From: Epiperipatus broadwayi
Lineage: Eukaryota > Onychophora > Udeonychophora > Euonychophora > Peripatidae
NCBI GenBank assembly: GCA_028023455.1
Contig: JAQFVV010012395.1
Coordinates: 10,722,154-10,786,153 of the forward strand
Length of the DNA: 64,000 nucleotides
Reading direction: 5' to 3'
Part shown: one piece after another, positions 61,014 to 64,000 of the stretch
Numbering within the stretch: position 1 is the first letter of the stretch
How the letters are laid out: every line of letters starts with the position of its first letter
Program-made: the position numbers and the translations under genes
The notes under the pieces: generated by a model
The model's database searches: none
Told to the model about the DNA's origin: nothing
What the model saw: the letters and a program-made list of their open reading frames with translations, nothing else

Positions 61014-64000
61014 CTATATATATTGTGACCGTCTCTTTGGATCATCAACTAATCTAGACTTACGTTTGGCGCTATAATCCGCCTTTGGGTCCTTCTCTTT
61101 GAACGTTGGAATCATATATACGAATCTGGCTGCACGTTTCATGGCACCAAATCCGCCCTTTGTAACCTTCACTACCCGAATAATCAAGAATATAAGCAAA
61201 AAGAAATAAAGATGTTAAACTAACGAGATGATTCCTTTATTGAACAAAACTAGCATTGAACTATAGCTCTAAAGAAGATCACAAGGTGATTAATAAAGAT
61301 AATAACTTCTGGTCAAACCAGCTTTAAAATCCACACAAAACAAAATGTGATCAGTTACTTTGATATTCAGCAATCCAATAAATAACCAATAATTATATCT
61401 CTGGAATGATTATGACATTAAAATTATAAATGAAATAATAAGTAAATTATGATGTAGATGACTAAATGGATGATGGAAAGAAGTAATAATTAAATAGTAG
61501 AATGAGATTAGTCTAAGAATGAAGAGAAAAGAACGAAGATGTATGAGAATAATGAATGATTAAGACAATGATAGAATAAGAGTTAATGAATAGTTAAGAT
61601 GATGATGGAGACTGAAATTTTAAACTATAAACTAATATTGTATTGAATGGTAAGAAGATAAGCTAAATAAAAATAGGGATTCCAAGCTTGACCAAAACCA
61701 GAGTATCATAAAGTCAAAACAAGCTATACATTTTTATGACAAAAGAAGTAATTGATACCTTAAAGTTTGGTTGACTTTCATCAAACAGTGAAAGTAATCT
61801 AATTCAAGTCCAACTATCATAAATAACTAGCTATAAAATTTACTACAAATTCAAATTCTACCTTGAAACTTAACAACTAATTCTTCTCAAGGTTCAAACA
61901 ATCAAAGATCGTTATACAAAATATACTCGGGTCAGTGAGAGGGATTTTATCACTACCCGAATATAATGCACAAAACAGCTCTTGATCTAAACTCAAATTA
62001 ATAACTATATTTAGCAGTTCCATAAAAACTTTATACACTTAATAACTATTATGAACATTAAAATTTAAGAAATATGAATAACTTTTTAATAACTAAATAC
62101 AATAACTTACCAAATTCCTTTTCTCAAATAATTATAAACCATGTGATCAAGATCAGTGAATGATAGCTTTGCGGGTTCAACTAAACCAATCTTAAGTGTT
62201 TATCCTTTAGTATATTACTTAAAATAATATATACTCGAGGTTAATACCATTTTGATCGTTAAGTGATGATGCCTTAGATGTATTCATAAATTATAGGGCT
62301 TAACAAAATTATTCTGATATACCAACATATAGTTAACCGCATTATATTGGTCGATGATTTCAATATATAATCCTCTGATATATCGATAGCAATAACAATA
62401 ATAGTGTGTATGGTGATTAGCAATAAGACTACAGGCAACTAAATAAATTTTTAAACACAACAAGCTTTACAAATTTATTTCAGACACATTGTCTGAAATA
62501 AAACCAATACATCAAATTAAACTCAGGGATGGAAAACACTTGGTATTCCGTTATTTATACACGTAGTAAATAAGACCAACTAATACAGTGATATTCATAA
62601 TATCACTATTATGATTGACTGTTTCTATAATTATTCTATCTTCTATAACAAAAGATTTAAACTTTATTGAAACTAAATTAACATTTAAATTGTAAACAAA
62701 ATGTACTTAAGTCTTTGGGATATACACAACTATGATTTAGTGTATTGAACTGTAACTATTTAGTTTGTCAGAATATGATAAGGGCAATTATATTCAGCAC
62801 AATTAATAATTTATTATCTTTTAATATGAAAAGATTCATTATATTGGTGTGGGGGACCGACATTATAAGTCAGATACACATATGACACTAAAACATTACC
62901 TATGTCCACAACCTAATCATTGAATATTTAACTGATCTTACCGATCCATTAGCGAATCACTACTTGATAAAGATAATTCCACACTGCCCACGTGCATTTC
63001 TTGCTCTTACACCTAGAAGTTCTATAATCACTAGTAGGTTTTAGTTTGGTTTGTCTATAAACTGATGAAGATCCTACAACATCATAAGACACTAGTCCAA
63101 TTAGGCAAACACTATAGATAGACCAGTGTTCCTTAATCTAACATTATCCTATCCTTGCTATATGATTTTGAAATACTATACTTCACCATACACGGTGGAA
63201 AACTAACTATAATCTCATGAGGGATTAAACAATAAAAGGGAGGCTCTACAAAACAACATGATAGTTGTATAGTAATATGGCTAATTCTAATACCTCTCTA
63301 TAGGTATACACGTGTGGTCTTGGCCTCACCACGGAAAAATAGAATTCAAACCATGGATATCCTCTTTTTTAGGATTAATTATGCTAACTAAGCATTAATA
63401 ATTACTCAGCCTCGACCATACCATCTTCTCATGGAATCAACAATGGGTGATTCTCCATCAGCCCATGTTCAATATTAATATTCTATTTGATGCCATTATA
63501 TGTGGCACATACTTATCCGCCAAAAGCTGCCCCAAATCATTCTCAATATTATAGCAAGGTAAAATAGCACTATCAATAAAAGTGGAAACATAAATATTCC
63601 ATTTCACAATGCAGAAACAGGATATATATATGCGTTACATTTAAATTCTAATACATAATGTTTCGCAAATATCTAATACTGAATTAAAAACACACGTTCA
63701 AAATGCACAAATAACGAATTATTAATTTATTAATGTTTGATTTAAATATTAAAATAAGCTTTTAAAAAAAAAAATTTATAGAATCGAAACAAAGATTCTA
63801 AATCTTTAAATAAAGTATAAAATAAAAACCTTTTTAATAATAGCGAAGATTTTTTAATTTTCAAATATAAAAATTACAAACAGATCCTTAAGGCAAAACG
63901 ACAATTAAAAAAATGATTACGAAATAGATAACAGTTCCCGCCCAGAGATAGAGACACAGACCTCAGTGGAAAACCCAAAATCTACTTGACCACAAACTGA
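61014..64000. other. Repeat-like block, possibly a minus-strand retroelement
   Basis: From about 61020 the base composition is more even than in the preceding 10 kb. On the minus strand 61199-61014 reads VVKVTKGGFGAMKRAARFVY, then MIPTFKEKDPKADYSAKRKS and DDPKRRSQYI with no stop for 61 codons, which is more protein-like than chance. GGGTAGTGA/TCACTACCC motifs occur at about 61171 and 61952. No gag, protease, RT or integrase motif was seen in 61.2-64 kb, and most of it is stop-rich in all frames. It may be an untranslated or heavily decayed element, or 3' gene sequence. Confidence 0.25.

Noticed and set aside
1-64000. CRISPR arrays, bacterial operons, riboswitches, replication origins
   Set aside because: The spliced Cbl gene and retroelements show an animal nuclear genome. 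The repeats seen are tandem or inverted transposon or satellite types, with no regular repeat-spacer array.

Overview
This is an animal (metazoan) nuclear window. It is very A+T-rich by eye, full of poly(T)/poly(A) runs and AT microsatellites, and almost entirely intronic or intergenic. The anchor is a Cbl-family E3 ubiquitin ligase gene on the + strand. Five internal exons can be placed to the base (13117-13263, 30580-30711, 35016-35153, 40530-40749, 42493-42654). Their splice phases fit together and give 266 continuous residues: the end of the EF-hand, the SH2 part of the tyrosine-kinase-binding module, the linker helix, the whole RING finger and the start of the acidic tail. Residue choices resemble arthropod Cbl as I remember it more than vertebrate CBL. 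With the long introns and low GC this suggests an arthropod, perhaps an arachnid, but the species call is only an inference.

Layout. 1-330: the probable last exon of an unidentified minus-strand gene, with a poly(A) signal just after its stop. 0.3-13.1 kb: no Cbl exon seen; it holds an LTR-like block (2.5-3.2 kb), a decayed SINE (8.1 kb), decayed minus-strand coding fragments (9.7-11.3 kb) and a retroposed tRNA with target-site duplications (12.0 kb). 13.3-30.6 kb: a 17.3-kb Cbl intron filled with repeats: a foldback/tandem family (14.2 and 17.5-18.5 kb), an apparently identical 162-bp tandem duplication (19.5 kb), a tandem-plus-inverted block (21.2 kb), a ~2-kb segment present twice (22.95-25.03 and 25.29-27.34 kb) and a broken gag-like fragment (27.6 kb). 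30.7-42.5 kb: three shorter introns, one with a degenerate RTE-type LINE (32.3-34.7 kb) and one with a pre-miRNA-like hairpin (41.1 kb).

42.7-64 kb: no further Cbl exon could be recognised, so either the next intron exceeds 21 kb or an exon was missed. This part holds LTR-like debris (43.4-45.5 kb), a coding-like frame broken by three TAG codons (52.92-53.34 kb), a 350-bp tandem array interrupted by a non-autonomous hAT element with a perfect 8-bp duplication (57.05-57.92 kb), a large foldback (58.2-59.3 kb), a 46-codon ORF (60.6 kb) and a repeat-like block to the end of the window.

No clearly new biological system is visible. The strongest second-look items are the NAGNAG acceptor inside the RING coding region, the TAG-interrupted frame, the unidentified terminal exon at the left edge, and the hAT insertion that can be checked against its own empty-site paralogue.
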